From the NCBI RefSeq assembly GCF_001625085.1, contig NZ_BDAW01000097.1, forward strand, positions 1 through 34,576: 34,576 nt of DNA, in the 5' to 3' direction. Of the stretch, positions 7,459-15,326 are shown piece by piece. Made by a program: the position numbers and the translations under genes. Within the stretch, counting starts at the first letter, position 1; each line of letters opens with the position of its first letter. Source of the stretch: Nocardia acidivorans NBRC 108247 (lineage in GTDB: Bacteria > Actinomycetota > Actinomycetes > Mycobacteriales > Mycobacteriaceae). The notes beneath the pieces were generated by a model. The model was given only the letters and a program-made list of their open reading frames with translations, did not search any database and was not told the origin of the DNA.

Positions 7459-7508
7459 ACGGCTCCGAGACCCGAAACACTGTGCCCCTGAACGAGAAAG
7501 GCGAATTC

Positions 7509-8072
7509 ATGGCCGACAAGCATCTGGCCTCTGTCACTCCGCTGTCGAGGCTGGCCGAGCGGTGGGTGATCGTGCTGCCCGGGGACGCGCTCTACAGCCC
7601 AGACGGCCCGGTCCATATCGCGGATCCGGAGAACCAGTGGGATCCCGAACTATTCCGCACCAAGGACGATGCCCGCGATCAGCTGGACCGTTTGCGCGGG
7701 GATGCCGAGGAGATCGGGGTGATCGGCTGGGACGCGCGGGTGTGCCGCCTGGGTGAGGTCGGTGGTGTCGTGGTGCCGACCCCGGACACGTCGGCGCGCC
7801 CGGATCTGGCGCGGTTCAACGCCACTGCCCCGGCCCCGCCCCCCACGACCTGGCGCGAGTTCGCGGTCCTGGTCCCCGGTGGTGCCTACAACGAGTACAA
7901 CCCCGGCGACCCTGACCAGCCGTTCACCGCGTTCCCCGATATCGAGTACGCCCAGGACCGCGCGAACGACATCACCCAGGACTGGGCGCCCCGGCTCGGG
8001 GTCACCGATCACCCGGTGCTGATCGTGTCGCGCACGTACACCACCACCGTCGGGGAATGGGAGCCCGCCTGA
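7509..8072 (+). CDS. Hypothetical acidic protein
   Basis: A 187-aa protein. The start at 7509 is chosen because GAGAAAGGCG lies about 7 nt upstream; an alternative ATG at 7455 overlaps the previous stop and would add 18 residues. It contains two similar halves, each with VLxPGxA and a following acidic segment with DDAR or DRAND (about 15-75 and 115-175), suggesting an internal domain repeat. Its stop overlaps the next gene start. No family is recognised. Confidence 0.6.
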   Translation: MADKHLASVTPLSRLAERWVIVLPGDALYSPDGPVHIADPENQWDPELFRTKDDARDQLDRLRGDAEEIGVIGWDARVCRLGEVGGVVVPTPDTSARPDLARFNATAPAPPPTTWREFAVLVPGGAYNEYNPGDPDQPFTAFPDIEYAQDRANDITQDWAPRLGVTDHPVLIVSRTYTTTVGEWEPA

Positions 8073-8422
8073 TGAGAACGCCCGTTCAGGTCCACACCCG
8101 CACCCACAGCATGGTGAGCGTGCTCGGGCAGGTCGTGGCCGAGCATTTCGCCATCACCCCGGAGCTGAACGCCAACGGCTCCCCGGCGGTGTTCGGGCTG
8201 ACCCTGGTCCATCGCCCGACCGGGCACACCATCGCGGTGGACGGATTCCCCTGCCACGAGGAACTCCAGGAACTGGCCGCCCAGCTCGCCGCCCTGCCGA
8301 TCGATTGGGCCGCGGCCACGACCTACAGCTGGCCCCCGGCCCGGCGTCAGCTGGTGCACCAGGCCCTGACCGCGTGGGACCGCAATCGCCATAGCCACGC
8401 CCACGTGGGATCCACGAAATAG
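8072..8422 (+). CDS. Hypothetical protein, paralogue of the 6214 gene
   Basis: A 116-aa protein sharing the VVAEHFAITP core, PTGHTI segment and C-terminal helix with the product of 6214-6594. It is the last gene of the rightward accessory run; a hairpin that could end transcription follows at 8504-8539. No known family. Confidence 0.7.
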   Translation: MRTPVQVHTRTHSMVSVLGQVVAEHFAITPELNANGSPAVFGLTLVHRPTGHTIAVDGFPCHEELQELAAQLAALPIDWAAATTYSWPPARRQLVHQALTAWDRNRHSHAHVGSTK

Positions 8423-8503
8423 GTTGCCCTCCAACCCATCCCCTTTGCAGGCACAACGGCGTGCCCAGGACCACAACGACGTGACCCGCGCATCGGACAA
8501 CGC

Positions 8504-8539
8504 AAAGCCCGCGCCGAAACGCCAATCGGAGCGGGCTTT
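8504..8539. terminator. Hairpin terminator after the accessory gene run
   Basis: AAAGCCCGC (8504-8512) pairs perfectly with GCGGGCTTT (8531-8539) around an 18-nt loop, with A and T runs at the base. It lies 80 nt after the stop of the 8072 gene and may act in both directions. Confidence 0.6.
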
Positions 8540-8805
8540 CACACAGGGTGTGGGAGTACGGCGTGGCAGGGGCTGGTGTCGCTGCCATTCATGAAAAGGT
8601 GGGGGGCGCGGGCTGAACGCTCCGGCAGAAAGCCCCCAGAACATGGCAATGCCCCTCTCGTCTCGTTTGGCGACGCGGTCGAGAGGGGCCTTTCCCAAGC
8701 CAGAGCCTGCGGTCTGAAGATACAGGTGGGGTCGGACAGGTGTCACTCCGACTCGCCTCGTGATCGACGGACCGCAGGCTCATGGCACACCCGAAAGGGG
8801 TGACT
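8540..8805 (+). promoter_or_regulatory. Structured leader upstream of the replication gene
   Basis: A non-coding stretch with two further strong inverted repeats. GCCCCTCTCG (8651-8660) pairs with CGAGAGGGGC (8680-8689). GAGCCTGCGGTC (8703-8714) pairs with GACCGCAGGCTC (8770-8781), with an inner stem GTCGGA / TCCGAC (8731-8736, 8747-8752). The second structure ends 25 nt before the leader ORF of the replication gene. Such folds upstream of a coupled leader peptide are typical of plasmid copy control by antisense RNA or attenuation; that role is inferred. Confidence 0.5.
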
Positions 8806-8934
8806 ATGACTATCTTTTACGCAGGTCAGCGCCAACTGACCGCCACCCTTCCCCTCCCTGATCCGGTCATTCGTCGTGTCCGAACCGATATCGGCGCGTC
8901 GAACTGCGTCGGGTTCTCGGGGGTGTCGCGATGA
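8806..8934 (+). CDS. Leader peptide coupled to the replication initiator (42 aa)
   Basis: A 42-codon ORF beginning at ATG 8806 after GAAAGGGGTG. Its stop TGA at 8932-8934 overlaps the initiator start ATG at 8931 as ATGA, and the initiator itself has no good separate ribosome site. This fits a translational coupling leader like those of other plasmid rep genes, where structure or antisense RNA at the leader sets initiator level. The peptide resembles no family and may matter only for being translated. Confidence 0.5.
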   Translation: MTIFYAGQRQLTATLPLPDPVIRRVRTDIGASNCVGFSGVSR

Positions 8935-10235
8935 GCCGGGGACGGACGCGACAGTTCAGCGAAGACGAGGACATCGAACTGTACGAAGGCAGGCCCGAGC
9001 CGGTATTGCCGTACTCGATGCTGGGCGACTGGGTGATGTTGGCATTGCAGGTCAAGAAGGTTCGCCACCCGGCGTTGTCGCTGTACTGGGCGCTGGTGGC
9101 CCACGTCAATGCCAACCGGGCGAAGAAGGGCGACCGCAAGGTGTGGCCGACCCAGAAGACCCTGGCCAAGATGCTTGGCTACAGCGAGGGCAAGAAGATC
9201 AAGCCCTATCTGGACGAGTTGGTGGCCATCGACGCTATCGAGATCTTGACCAAGCCCGTCCCTGGCGGCGGGTTCCGTGTGCAGAGCACCTACGTCATTC
9301 ACAAGTCGCCGCCGCCCGACTACGACGGGATGGAGTCGTTGCAGGACTTCTACAACGCTCTCAAGGCAGAGCAGGAAGCCGAGCGCGCCGCACAGCAGAC
9401 CGCGCGGGAGGCCATCGAGAACCGCGCCGACGAGGACACCAACGAGCCTCCGGCCGCTGCCGCCGGAGGGGTCCAGGAGTCCACCAGCGACGGATTCATC
9501 GCTGTGACCGGGGATGTTTTCCCAGGGGCCGAAATGAGCCCATGGCCAGGGGCCGAAATGAGCCCATGGTCCAGGGGCCGAAATGAGCCCATAAACAAGA
9601 CGAAGAAACAAGACGAAGTGAACAAGATCGGGGGGGCGTTCCGCCTCCCCCCCGAACCCCCGGCGGATCTAACCGCTGGTTGCGTTGATCCTGTGGTCAC
9701 CTCGAAAACTGAGTTTGTAGGTGACCAACAGACCGCGCGCGCGAAAACCGTTGCGGCCCAGCATGAAATGATCTGGTTGCAGGAAGAAATCGCAGTTCAG
9801 GGGGTGGAAACGGATATGCAGGTTTCAGCAGCCGCTCCCGAGACCGCCTCCACGCCATCCCGCCACACCACTCCGGCTGTAGATGCCACCGTTCAGGCCC
9901 CCAGCGTGGCCGTAGACGCGACGGATTCGGCAAATGACACCCGTGTAACCCCCGGACGGGCTGGAGCGCCTGTGAGCGAATCTGAGGCCGTTTTCCGGTC
10001 GTGCGCGGTTTCACCTGAGCGCCTGGGCCGACGGCCGAAGAAGGTCCCCGACCAGAGTGGGGCGCTGTTCGCTGAACCGAACGTTCGCCGCGCACCGGTG
10101 CCCGAGTGCCCCAGTTGCGCCGGAGATGGCTGGGTCCTGGGTGCGGACCGCGCACCGATCGAACCCGCGGTTCGTTGCGAATGCACCACCCCTGACCGGG
10201 CGATCTACGAGCCGGAAGGGCTTCTCCTGGGGTAG
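8931..10235 (+). CDS. Putative replication initiator with winged-helix N-terminus
   Basis: A 434-aa protein. Residues 25-130 look like a winged helix-turn-helix domain of the kind in plasmid and phage replication initiators (WPTQKTLAKMLGYSEGKKIKPYLDEL, then a wing around GGGFRVQSTYVI). The middle and C-terminal parts are low in complexity, ending in a Cys-rich segment (CPSCAGDGW...CEC) that may bind zinc. Its own gene holds three tandem iteron-like repeats and two adjacent 13-mers (9522-9618), so the origin probably lies within the gene, as in lambda O. The start is set by ATGA overlap with a leader peptide. A transcription factor is the main alternative. Confidence 0.65.
   Translation: MSRGRTRQFSEDEDIELYEGRPEPVLPYSMLGDWVMLALQVKKVRHPALSLYWALVAHVNANRAKKGDRKVWPTQKTLAKMLGYSEGKKIKPYLDELVAIDAIEILTKPVPGGGFRVQSTYVIHKSPPPDYDGMESLQDFYNALKAEQEAERAAQQTAREAIENRADEDTNEPPAAAAGGVQESTSDGFIAVTGDVFPGAEMSPWPGAEMSPWSRGRNEPINKTKKQDEVNKIGGAFRLPPEPPADLTAGCVDPVVTSKTEFVGDQQTARAKTVAAQHEMIWLQEEIAVQGVETDMQVSAAAPETASTPSRHTTPAVDATVQAPSVAVDATDSANDTRVTPGRAGAPVSESEAVFRSCAVSPERLGRRPKKVPDQSGALFAEPNVRRAPVPECPSCAGDGWVLGADRAPIEPAVRCECTTPDRAIYEPEGLLLG
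9522..9618. repeat. Candidate replication origin: three iterons plus two 13-mers inside the initiator gene
   Basis: Three near-perfect direct repeats of CCAGGGGCCGAAATGAGCCC followed by ATGG or AT start at 9522, 9546 and 9571. The third is shifted by one base, so it is read in another frame (PGAEMSPW, PGAEMSPW, then SRGRNEPI). That means the DNA sequence, not the peptide, has been kept. Directly after come two exact tandem 13-mers AAACAAGACGAAG (9593-9605, 9606-9618) in an A-rich strip, resembling an unwinding element. Confidence 0.65.
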
Positions 10236-10321
10236 AACTGGGCCGTGCTGGCCTCTGCTCGGTGGCGGGGGTTCAGCGGCCTGGTGCTCGCGAATCGGTC
10301 GGCAAGGGAAGGCGTGGGGCG

Positions 10322-10999
10322 ATGGTGTGGTTCGCCGATGTTGCTTTGAAGATCGGGCAGAGAGTCCCGCTGCCGGACACGGTCCGGTTCATGTACGGCC
10401 GCGGCGAAGTCGGTCCCGCGCGGCGCCATGTCGAGGGCTGGGGCGTTCTCGTGGAATTACCCGCGGTTATCCAGACACTGGACCTGGTGGCCGCCGGTGA
10501 GCTGGACCTCCAGGACGTGCGGGCGGCACTGGCGAAGGTGGCGGCGGCCATGGAGCGCACCGAACTGGACGCCCACGAGGCCGAGAACGGGGAGACTCTC
10601 ACTCCTGAGCTTCTGCGGTGCCAGGGCGACTGTCCGCGCTGCCTGGCCAATTACGACACGATCCGTGTCCGTCACGCCGAATCCGCGCGCCGTCGTGCCA
10701 GGGCGCTGGATCCGGGGCTGTACCCGGTCGCGGTCACCAACAGCACCGTGCACCGGGTGACCTGCCGGGAAGTGGCCCGGACCCACAGATCGCCGCGGTT
10801 CGACAGCGACACCGACGACGACGACATGTTCCGCCACGAGGTCAAGAGCTTCACCCACCGCGGAATCACGTACGAGCTGCCACACGCACCGCTGACCGCC
10901 GACGAATACGACCGATGGCGTGCCGAACGCACCGGCCCGCACGGCGGCCTGAAGTACCGGCTGTGCAAGATCTGCGATCCGGCGGTGCCCCTTGCCTGA
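10322..10999 (+). CDS. Hypothetical protein with Cys pairs
   Basis: A 225-aa protein with two putative metal-binding sites: CQGDCPRC at about residues 99-106 and LCKIC near the C-terminus. The N-terminal 80 residues are mixed alpha/beta. An in-frame GTG at 10262 would lengthen it by 20 residues, but the sequence before 10322 looks non-coding. It follows the replication gene by 86 nt and may share its transcript. I do not recognise a family. Confidence 0.6.
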   Translation: MVWFADVALKIGQRVPLPDTVRFMYGRGEVGPARRHVEGWGVLVELPAVIQTLDLVAAGELDLQDVRAALAKVAAAMERTELDAHEAENGETLTPELLRCQGDCPRCLANYDTIRVRHAESARRRARALDPGLYPVAVTNSTVHRVTCREVARTHRSPRFDSDTDDDDMFRHEVKSFTHRGITYELPHAPLTADEYDRWRAERTGPHGGLKYRLCKICDPAVPLA

Positions 11000-11564
11000 T
11001 CCCACAAAGACCCATGCGTTGCTCGACGCCGCCGCGGCGCGGGTGGAAGAACTCTCGGCTGCGCAACTCTCAGCCGAGGACGACTACATTCGCTTGGCCG
11101 CCGCCGCGCACGCCGCTGGCCACCTGGACTGGCAAGGGCTGATCCAGGCGTATGAGCGGATCCGGGCAGGTGGGCGACCCGGCTATTCCCAACGCTGGTT
11201 GAACCACATTCCCCACGATTTGAACTCGATGCGCCGCTACGCCGCCTCGGCCCCGACCAACGAGGACGGCACCTGGAGCGGTGAGGGTGGATGGGAAGCC
11301 CTGGACCGGCACCGGATCCCTGCCAACGGCACGCATGTGGCGTTCGTGCTGTTCGGCAACGCCGGGGCACCGATCCACATCAGCTACACCTACAAATTCC
11401 GGCCTCTGCTCAAACAACTCGAACATGGGGGGATGGCCTGGGATGCGTGGAAGGCGTGGCCAGCAGCAAACCGCAAGGACGCGGTAGCTCTGCGGCGGCA
11501 GCTCGCCCAGCGCTACCACTGGACCAATGTGGCTGATTCGGACTCCGAAACCGTGCCCGAGTAG
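10992..11564 (+). CDS. Hypothetical protein, probably truncated by an amber codon
   Basis: A 190-aa protein starting at TTG 10992, overlapping the stop of the upstream gene. It is a mixed alpha/beta protein with no family I know. It ends at TAG 11562-11564, but the same frame continues for about 60 codons with strong GC-rich third positions and a Pro/Ala-rich linker, after which the coding signal changes frame. A nonsense mutation, or less likely read-through, has probably shortened it. Confidence 0.6.
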   Translation: MPDPTKTHALLDAAAARVEELSAAQLSAEDDYIRLAAAAHAAGHLDWQGLIQAYERIRAGGRPGYSQRWLNHIPHDLNSMRRYAASAPTNEDGTWSGEGGWEALDRHRIPANGTHVAFVLFGNAGAPIHISYTYKFRPLLKQLEHGGMAWDAWKAWPAANRKDAVALRRQLAQRYHWTNVADSDSETVPE

Positions 11565-11893
11565 ACCTCTGAACAGGGAGAGTCGAAACCGGCCGCGCCG
11601 AAACCGCCCGTGGCGCCCGCGGCTTCCGCTCCGAAACCGCCGGCGGTTGTCCCGCCGACCGGGGCGACCGCGATTGCCGAAGTTGCCGCCCCTGCCGCGG
11701 TGAGCGGGGACCGATGGATCGCCGCGCCCGAGCTGGCAGGATCGGGCGGGTGCCGTTGGCGACCTACACCCGGGTGCGCGCCCCCGCGCGGGCGGGCCTG
11801 GTCGGGGGCGACCGAATCGGCTGGGTGGCCCCGGCTGGGGAAGTTGCCGCCGCCGGACACCCATGCCCGCTCGTGAGGTATGCCCACCCCCGG
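11565..11893 (+). pseudogene. Decayed 3' extension of the 10992 gene
   Basis: Directly after the amber stop the same frame reads SKPAAPKPPVAPAA and AEVAAPAAVSGDRW, with C or G at most third positions. Around 11745 that signal moves to another frame (VPLATYTRVRAPARAG, then DRIGWVAPAGEVAAAG) and runs to the operator region. One nonsense plus one frameshift would explain this as the lost C-terminal half of the upstream gene. It could instead be non-coding GC-rich DNA. Confidence 0.35.
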
Positions 11894-11957
11894 AATAAAC
11901 GATATCGCTTATTGACAGAGTGGGGAGAGTCTCGGAGAATAAACGATATCGCTTATT
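11894..11957. promoter_or_regulatory. Promoter between two identical palindromic operators
   Basis: The near-perfect palindrome AATAAACGATATCGCTTATT occurs twice, at 11894-11913 and 11938-11957, 44 bp apart centre to centre. TTGACA at 11912-11917 and GAGAAT at 11935-11940 (17-bp spacing) form a promoter bracketed by the two copies. The gene 22 bp downstream encodes an RHH protein, so negative autoregulation is the natural reading. Confidence 0.65.
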
Positions 11958-11979
11958 CCGATTCCGAGAGGACCACCCC

Positions 11980-12417
11980 ATGAACCCCGCAACCCCCGAC
12001 ACCACCGGACCAGGCCGCCCAGCCATCGGCTCCCCCATCCCGGTCCGACTTCCCCAGCACCTCATCGACGCCACGGACGCGCACGCCACCGCATTGCAGA
12101 TCAGCCGCGCCGAAGCCATCCGGCGCGCGATCGAGCGCTACCTGGACCCCCACCCGACCGCCACGAACGACGCACGGGCCTGGGAAGGCGTGGGCGGGTG
12201 GCGCGGGGAATTCGCCTACGCCATCCCCGGCGATGAACCGCAACTTGTCGAGGATTGGGCCGTATACCCGGACAGCGACGGGGGGATATCGCCGATCACA
12301 GCGGTGATCCGCAACGGCGAGATGTCCCTCGAATCCGCTACCGGCCTGGCTCTGTCCCTGCTGGCCGCCGTGGAACTCGTATCCCGGCAACGCGCTTCCG
12401 AGCGCGAACGCGCCTAG
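11980..12417 (+). CDS. Ribbon-helix-helix transcriptional regulator
   Basis: A 145-aa protein. Residues 19-55 (IPVRLPQHLIDATDAHA, then SRAEAIRRAIERYL) form a clear CopG-type ribbon-helix-helix: basic strand, helix A, turn, helix B. The remaining 90 residues are acidic with a C-terminal helix. GAGAGGACC supports the ATG at 11980. Two identical palindromes flank its promoter, and a strong terminator follows 11 nt after its stop, so it is a single-gene unit. It may repress only itself or also act on the replication module upstream. Confidence 0.75.
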   Translation: MNPATPDTTGPGRPAIGSPIPVRLPQHLIDATDAHATALQISRAEAIRRAIERYLDPHPTATNDARAWEGVGGWRGEFAYAIPGDEPQLVEDWAVYPDSDGGISPITAVIRNGEMSLESATGLALSLLAAVELVSRQRASERERA

Positions 12418-12426
12418 CACCCGGTC

Positions 12427-12467
12427 AACGGGGGCCGTGCCAGCTGTTACCTGGCACGGCCCCCGTT
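12427..12467. terminator. Intrinsic terminator
   Basis: A perfect 15-bp GC-rich stem (12429-12443 with 12451-12465) around the loop CTGTTAC, extended by AA/TT at the base and followed by TTTCC. It closes the RHH regulator gene. Confidence 0.85.
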
Positions 12468-12506
12468 TCCATCTTCCCCCGGGGTTCGGGCCGGTAGCGT
12501 CGCGCT

Positions 12507-13028
12507 ATGGCCGCCCAGCCCGCCCGTCCGCGCCGTACCCCCCGGTCCACCCCGACCAGCGACGCGCGCCCGGCGCTGGCACGCCGGAGTGAGCGAAAAC
12601 AGCAGCAGGGCATCAACTTCGATCAGGCACTGCTGGGCTACATGCGATCGGCCCAGGACTACATGAGCCACCGCCACCCCGAGGTGCCCGGCACCCAATC
12701 GCTGGCCGCGCTCATCGACCAGGCCGTTCGGGAGAAACTCGATGCCTGGGAACGCGCCTACGCGGACGGGAAGGCCCTGCCGCTGCTGGGTATCGACCCG
12801 ACACCACAGCAGGTTGCGGCGATCCTCGATGATCCGGACCTGACCTGGGAACCGGTCCCCGTCGACCAGGAACCACCCCTGGCCCTCGATCACACGATCC
12901 ACCGCGCGGCCGAGGTCCCCCCGCGTGCTGTGAGCTGGTCAGGACTACTCGGAGATCTGGTGACCCTGGTGCGCCGGACCGCCGACCGCACCCGGCGAAC
13001 CCACACACGAAAACGGCCACCCGCGTGA
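12507..13028 (+). CDS. Hypothetical protein with an RHH-like central region
   Basis: A 173-aa protein with a basic, Pro-rich N-terminus (1-35), a central region at about 36-80 that could be a ribbon-helix-helix (INFDQALLGYMRSAQ, then SLAALIDQAVREKLDAW), and a basic C-terminal tail. A -10-like TAGCGT (12495-12500) lies six bases before the ATG and no ribosome site is seen, suggesting a leaderless mRNA. It sits between two terminators as its own unit. The RHH call is tentative; DNA binding is plausible. Confidence 0.65.
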   Translation: MAAQPARPRRTPRSTPTSDARPALARRSERKQQQGINFDQALLGYMRSAQDYMSHRHPEVPGTQSLAALIDQAVREKLDAWERAYADGKALPLLGIDPTPQQVAAILDDPDLTWEPVPVDQEPPLALDHTIHRAAEVPPRAVSWSGLLGDLVTLVRRTADRTRRTHTRKRPPA

Positions 13029-13045
13029 ATTCGCAGGTGGCCGTT
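13012..13045. terminator. Intrinsic terminator overlapping the gene end
   Basis: AACGGCCACC (13012-13021) pairs with GGTGGCCGTT (13036-13045) around a 14-nt loop that contains the stop codon of the preceding gene. Confidence 0.7.
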
Positions 13046-13262
13046 CGTGTTCGGGGAATGACTCGGTGTGTCAGTGGGTCAGGTTATGGTGGTTTCGGGC
13101 AGCGCACAGGCCCATCTCCGAGCCAACCAAGACCCCCACGCGGTCTACATGGCGACCGAGGACAAGACGGCTCCGCCTCAGTGCGAATGGCATATCCGAC
13201 GTGATCACCTGCTGTCCGGGCTGACCTCGCGGAGTGCGTGGGACTTCGCTGGAGGAATCCTG

Positions 13263-14015
13263 ATGACACGGAGCAACCACTCTCGTCGCCGCGAGGCACG
13301 CGAATACATGGCCCGTCACGGCACGACCTACACCCAAGCACTGAGAGCACTGGAAACCGCAGCGCAGCACACGGCGCACGTCCAGCAGGCGTTCCAGGTG
13401 ATTCCCGCCGACCAGGGCGGGCCGCGGGTTCCGGCCGTCACCACCCGAGAACACGACGTCAATCCTGTCTGCGGACATTGGCAGGGCCACAAGTGCGACA
13501 GCTGCGCCACGTGCACGATCTGCGACGGCTGCTACTGCGACGAACTGCGGCAAGAAGCGCAGGAAGACGCCTGCTTCGACCGCCAGACGCGCGATCACGA
13601 GGACCATCGTGCCGAGCCCGGCGAGGACTGCGCGATATGCGACGACAACCGGGAGCGGACAAAGGACTACACCGAGTGCCCAACCTGCCACAAGGCGCTG
13701 AAAGGGTTCTGGCACTTCAAGGAGCACTGCCCGCCGTACTGCCTCACCGACAAGCCGCACCCGCCCGGACTGGACTGGTCGCATCTGGCTGGGCGACGCG
13801 TCACCATCGACACCCACTGGTGCTACCAGGGCAAGATGGCCGGGTACGCGGCCAGCTGGACTGGTACGGTCATCGGCCGCTGGCGCAACCCGGACACCGG
13901 TGCCGTGACCGATCTCTACGAAATGCACTTGGACCCGAACGTCCCGCAGCCGAACGACCACGACCTCACCCCGATCCAGTTCGATCCGCGCGAGTTCACC
14001 ATCACCGAGCATTGA
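13263..14015 (+). CDS. Cys/His-rich zinc-binding protein
   Basis: A 250-aa protein starting at ATG 13263 behind an excellent ribosome site (GGAGGAATCC). The N-terminus is basic (TRSNHSRRREAREYMARHG followed by a Tyr-Thr-Gln-Ala helix), a short actinobacterial motif I have seen but cannot name. The middle (about 60-165) is packed with Cys and His: CGHWQGHKCDSCATCTICDGCYC, CAIC, CPTCHKAL and HCPPYC, enough for several zinc sites. The last 80 residues look like a beta-barrel-type domain (HLAGRRVTI, WTGTVIGRW). Function is unknown; nucleic-acid or protein binding is likely. Confidence 0.65.
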   Translation: MTRSNHSRRREAREYMARHGTTYTQALRALETAAQHTAHVQQAFQVIPADQGGPRVPAVTTREHDVNPVCGHWQGHKCDSCATCTICDGCYCDELRQEAQEDACFDRQTRDHEDHRAEPGEDCAICDDNRERTKDYTECPTCHKALKGFWHFKEHCPPYCLTDKPHPPGLDWSHLAGRRVTIDTHWCYQGKMAGYAASWTGTVIGRWRNPDTGAVTDLYEMHLDPNVPQPNDHDLTPIQFDPREFTITEH

Positions 14016-14030
14016 GACTCTGGACATGAC

Positions 14031-14063
14031 TGTGGCCCCTTGCGGATATCGCAGGGGGCCACA
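14031..14063. terminator. Bidirectional terminator
   Basis: A 14-bp stem with one G-T mismatch (14031-14044 with 14050-14063) around a 5-nt loop, placed between two convergent genes ending at 14015 and 14085. Confidence 0.8.
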
Positions 14064-14084
14064 GGTTTCCGGGCAGATGAGAGG

Positions 14085-15326
14085 CTATGCGGCTCCGACG
14101 CGTTCGGCGAGTTTGCCCAGCTCTCCGGCCATGAGGTCACGGCGGGCCTTGCGGATCATCGCCCCGACCAGCTCCCGCACCACGGCCATGGACCGCACCT
14201 CTTGCGGGGCGATGTATTCCGCGCGCAGCAGCGCCGACAACGACTCGGGGAACTGTTTTTCCAGGGCGTAGGCGCGTCCCAGCTCCACGAAGTACCGGCC
14301 CTTGCGGTCCTCGGTCGGGATCGTCTCGGGCTGTACTAGGCGTGATGCCTCGATGGCCTTGCCGCCCTCGCGTTGTTCCAGGGCGATCGACATGCGCCAG
14401 ATGTTCACGTTCTGGGTGCCGAAGTTCAGCGCGAACGCGTCCCCGTGCTCGGAACCGGTGCGGGTGGCGGTCTCGGTGGCCTCGGCCAGGTGCGCGCTCG
14501 GATCCCCGCCCATCGCCGCGGTCGTCAACCCCGCGTGCAGGTGCAACATGCCGTACATCTGGAGCCCCGCGCCACTGGTGAGCCCCGATTGCAGCGCGTC
14601 CGCGGCCCCGGCCGAATGCACCAAGGCCGCCGGCCCCGCTCCGGGCTGCGCCAGAAGGGTTTGCGCCAGCACGTATTCCGCCCCGGCCCGCCCGACCGGA
14701 TCCCCGGCGGTCTGCGCGGCACGCCCGCACGCCTGCGCCGCGATCCAGGCCAGGGAGGTGTATCCCAGGCTCCGGGTGGTCAGGCCCACGGTCAGGGTGG
14801 CGGGAACCAGTGCGCGCCACGCCCGTTCGGCGTTCTCGCCCCCGGTGGTGGTGTGCAGGTACAGGTCGGTGATCAGGCCCGGCAGCAGCCCGCCCAGGGT
14901 GAGGTAATCGCACTGCATCCGGATCCACGGCACCCGCTGCGCCAGGGCTTCGAGATCGGCCAGGGGACGCGGGTCGTGTCCGCCGGTGGTGATCCCGGCC
15001 GCCATGAGCGCGCTCTCGATATGGGGCACTGCGGCGTGAAAGGCCAGGGTCGCGGGATTGACCTTGTCGTCCTGGTGCCCGGTCAGATCCCCCACCGACA
15101 CGCTCAACGCCCCGGCCAGGCGGTACAGCACATCGCGGGAATCGATCGGGCGTTCACCGGTCTCGCAGCGGGTGATCATCGTGCGATCGACCCCGATCCG
15201 GTCCGCCAGCACTTGCTGAGTCAGCCCGCGTACCCGCCGGTACTTGCGGACCTGCTGGCCGATGTAGCGCCCGGTGTCCAGCGCGCCCTCACCCGCCTCG
15301 GATGCGTCGTTGTAGGTGGTGGTCAT
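14085..15326 (-). CDS. XRE-family regulator with large helical C-terminal domain
   Basis: A 413-aa protein. Residues 21-75 are an XRE/Cro-type helix-turn-helix (QVRKYRRVRGLTQQVLADRIGVDRTMITRCETGERP). The rest is alpha-helical with TPR-like repeats, an architecture widespread in actinomycetes, where the C-terminal part may sense a ligand or peptide. ATG 15326 follows GGGAGAAC. Its upstream region carries a long inverted repeat and two reverse-complementary palindromes suited to binding. It stands alone and faces the 15712 operon, so it may control it. Confidence 0.85.
   Translation of the reverse strand: MTTTYNDASEAGEGALDTGRYIGQQVRKYRRVRGLTQQVLADRIGVDRTMITRCETGERPIDSRDVLYRLAGALSVSVGDLTGHQDDKVNPATLAFHAAVPHIESALMAAGITTGGHDPRPLADLEALAQRVPWIRMQCDYLTLGGLLPGLITDLYLHTTTGGENAERAWRALVPATLTVGLTTRSLGYTSLAWIAAQACGRAAQTAGDPVGRAGAEYVLAQTLLAQPGAGPAALVHSAGAADALQSGLTSGAGLQMYGMLHLHAGLTTAAMGGDPSAHLAEATETATRTGSEHGDAFALNFGTQNVNIWRMSIALEQREGGKAIEASRLVQPETIPTEDRKGRYFVELGRAYALEKQFPESLSALLRAEYIAPQEVRSMAVVRELVGAMIRKARRDLMAGELGKLAERVGAA

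Noticed and set aside
13068..13262. An upstream extension of the Cys/His-rich protein
   Set aside because: The frame is open, but an excellent ribosome site and ATG at 13263 begin the conserved-looking part; the extension starts just after a terminator with no ribosome site.
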